From Myxococcus eversor (GTDB lineage: Bacteria > Myxococcota > Myxococcia > Myxococcales > Myxococcaceae), in the NCBI RefSeq assembly GCF_010894455.1, contig NZ_JAAIXY010000013.1, positions 186,001 to 250,000 of the forward strand: DNA of 64,000 nt, read 5' to 3'. The notes under the pieces are model-generated. The model searched no databases and was not told where the DNA came from. It was given only the letters and a program-made list of their open reading frames with translations. Positions 62,460 to 64,000 of this stretch are shown here, piece by piece. The first letter of the stretch is position 1. Every line of letters starts with the position of its first letter. The translations under genes and the position numbers were made by a program.

Positions 62460-63785
62460 ATGGCGGCGAAGCAGGGTGCGGTGACGAGTTGGGGGCGTGA
62501 GGTCTCCGAGCGGGAAGCCTGGTCGAAAGTGGAGACCGCCACGACGCCCGAGTGGCGTCAGAAGCTGTCCTCCTGGTGGAAGGGCGTCACGGATGGAGGC
62601 GTCCTCTTCCACGAAGGTGACCTGGAGGCGGACACGCTGGTTGTCGGGCCCCGGCCGCTCGTCGTCTCCGGAAGCCTCAGGCTGAAGGGGCTGCTGGAGG
62701 ATGGACACGCGGCCGACCACACGCTCCTCGTCGTCCTGGGCGACCTGGAGGTGGAGAACGTGGTGACGCTCTCGGCCATGTTCATCGCGGGCGACGTCCG
62801 GATTCGAGGGCTCCTCTTCGGAGACTCGTTGGGCGACGACGTCTTCTGGGTGGGGGGCGGATTGAAGGCCCGGGTGCTCGTCGAGGAGCACCACCACCTC
62901 CACGTGAAAGGCGCGCTCGACGTGGACGTCCTCGTGGGCAGCAAGCTCACCGCGCCGGGCAAGCCGCGTCAGACGTTGGCGCCGCATGAGGCGCTGCTTC
63001 CGGGGGCGTGGACGGACGAGGACGAGGACGAGGACGAGGACGGCGTCTTCGACTCGACGCTGGACGGAAGGGCGCTGCGCGCGATGCTGCGCGCGGGAAA
63101 GCCCGTCCTGGCTGACACGCGGCTGGGCCCGGTGGAGAAGGCGATCGCCGCCGCGAAGGAGAAGGTGGCGAAGGGAGAGAAGGCGCCTCGGCTCGGGCTC
63201 TCGCTCAAGAAGCTGAAGGTCATTCCCGAGGAGGTCTTCTCCCTCACGGGGCTGGAAGGCCTCACGCTGGACTCCAATCCCATCGAGGTGATTTCACCGC
63301 GCATCGGTGAGTTGCGAGCGCTGCGCTCCCTGAGTCTGGAGAGCTTGCCGGTGGGCGCGCTGCCCGTGGAGTTGTGTCGGCTTCCCGTGCTCAAGAAGCT
63401 GAGCCTGCGCTACTGCGACAAGCTCACCCGTCTTCCGGATGAGTTCAGCGAGCTGGAGTCCCTGGAGGAGCTGTACCTGGACGCCAAGGGGTTGGACGGC
63501 TTCCCGGAGGTGCTGACGCGACTGCCGAAGCTCAAGAAGCTCTGGTGGTGGCGCTTCTTCAAGACGCCGCCGGAGAAGCTGCGGGCGCTGGTGGAGGGTC
63601 TGGGCCGGATGCCGAAGCTGACCCACTCCGGCTTCTTCCAGGGCGAGGTACCCGAACTGCCCGCGGACCTCACTCCGCTCGCGCGCCTCAAGCAGTTCAA
63701 GGTGGGCCTGGACAAGTTTCCCGCGACGGAAGCGCAGCGACTGGAGGCGGCGCTGCCTCCGGGCCGGTTGCACGTGGGCTACTGA
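62460..63785 (+). CDS. Leucine-rich-repeat protein with N-terminal beta-solenoid
   Basis: 441 residues. Residues ~45-165 are repeated short strands (GDLEADTLVVGPRPLVVSG, LEVENVVTLSAMFIAGDV, KGALDVDVLVGS), resembling bactofilin-like or pentapeptide-type solenoids. An acidic tract (DEDEDEDED, ~186-195) is encoded by GACGAG hexamers at 63015-63041. Leucine-rich repeats of ~23 residues follow from ~235 (LGLSLKKLKVIPEEVF, LTLDSNPIEVISP, LSLESLPVGALPVEL, LSLRYCDKLTRLPDEF, LYLDAKGLDGFPEVL). No signal peptide. A binding or scaffold protein; an immunity or effector role is possible for this combination but not shown. Confidence 0.75.
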   Translation: MAAKQGAVTSWGREVSEREAWSKVETATTPEWRQKLSSWWKGVTDGGVLFHEGDLEADTLVVGPRPLVVSGSLRLKGLLEDGHAADHTLLVVLGDLEVENVVTLSAMFIAGDVRIRGLLFGDSLGDDVFWVGGGLKARVLVEEHHHLHVKGALDVDVLVGSKLTAPGKPRQTLAPHEALLPGAWTDEDEDEDEDGVFDSTLDGRALRAMLRAGKPVLADTRLGPVEKAIAAAKEKVAKGEKAPRLGLSLKKLKVIPEEVFSLTGLEGLTLDSNPIEVISPRIGELRALRSLSLESLPVGALPVELCRLPVLKKLSLRYCDKLTRLPDEFSELESLEELYLDAKGLDGFPEVLTRLPKLKKLWWWRFFKTPPEKLRALVEGLGRMPKLTHSGFFQGEVPELPADLTPLARLKQFKVGLDKFPATEAQRLEAALPPGRLHVGY

Positions 63786-64000
63786 GCCGCCGATGCCACG
63801 CGCAGGCGAGCGCGGGAGGCATTGATGACGGCGGCCCATGAGCTGTTCTTGCATGAGGTCGATGCACAGGGGCGGGAGTCGCCTGGTCAGCGGGGGCGGC
63901 CCCCTCACGTGAGGAGGCGACTCCAGCAAGGGCCTTGGCGGCTTCTGGGCTGAGGTCATCGCGCGGACCGTGTGGCTGGGGGGTGCCGCCTGTTCATCGC
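63786..64000. other. Right-edge region with a strong nested hairpin
   Basis: No gene is supported in the last 215 bp. GGAGTCGCCT (63875-63884) and AGGCGACTCC (63915-63924) form a perfect 10-bp stem, and within the loop GGGGG (63892-63896) pairs with CCCCC (63900-63904). It may be the terminator of the LRR gene or a structured transcript end; a minus-strand gene may begin beyond the window. Confidence 0.45.

Noticed and set aside
63786..64000. Possible minus-strand gene at the right edge
   Set aside because: Several frames give protein-like fragments but none has a start, domain text or clear codon signature within the window.

Overview
The window is about 64 kb of very GC-rich, tightly packed DNA with strong third-position GC codon bias. 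Gene content points to a fruiting myxobacterium (Myxococcus / Corallococcus / Pyxidicoccus type). The signs are many secreted lipoproteins with VCBS, EGF, DUF4215, TDGT-type and helix-hairpin-helix modules; a PilT-like motor ATPase; stand-alone sensor kinases; an ADOP-type ABC permease; zinc-ribbon/J-domain proteins; and a mucoidy-inhibitor (DUF4139) gene pair. This assignment is inference from content. No rRNA, tRNA, CRISPR array, insertion sequence or prophage was recognised.

Layout. 1-3.6 kb: 5' end of a PNGase A-like gene, a helix-hairpin-helix (HhH) lipoprotein, a zinc-ribbon/J-domain protein, and a decayed patch with a frameshifted TPR lipoprotein. 3.6-12.2 kb: a large FG-GAP lipoprotein, a zinc alcohol dehydrogenase coupled to a GXWXG/DUF4334 gene, a DinB protein, a SUV3-like helicase and an outer-membrane protein. 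12.2-13.9 kb: a scar where a divergent F420-oxidoreductase / alpha-amylase pair has lost both 5' ends. 13.9-22 kb: lysoplasmalogenase, leucyl aminopeptidase, glutaminase, a c-type cytochrome-like lipoprotein and a PilT-like ATPase.

22-29 kb is the most interesting block. Leftward run an alpha-oxoamine-synthase-type PLP enzyme, an arginine:glycine-amidinotransferase-like enzyme and a GapN-type aldehyde dehydrogenase. Rightward from the same 96-bp gap run two overlapping genes for circularly permuted ATP-grasp ligases. Together they look like a compact, undescribed pathway for a guanidine-containing small molecule. The product cannot be read from sequence.

29-46.5 kb: an RsbRD-N/PAS/GAF histidine kinase, an EGF-repeat lipoprotein, PPK2, two DUF4139 proteins (one with an unusual inserted carboxypeptidase-regulatory domain), a prolyl-4-hydroxylase-like dioxygenase, a fibro-slime/DUF4215 lipoprotein, an atypical SDR with a zinc ribbon and no catalytic Tyr, a DUF2807 lipoprotein, a membrane glycosyltransferase and a GAF histidine kinase. 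46.8-58.7 kb: a HEAT-repeat protein, several lipoproteins (one with an S74 intramolecular chaperone domain), an 8-Cys secreted miniprotein, an ADOP permease, a second copy of the HhH lipoprotein with the same promoter and a similar terminator, and a zinc-ribbon membrane protein. 58.7-64 kb: a cupin with a damaged 5' end, a TetR regulator divergent from a CocE-type hydrolase operon with a likely operator inside the promoter, and a leucine-rich-repeat protein.
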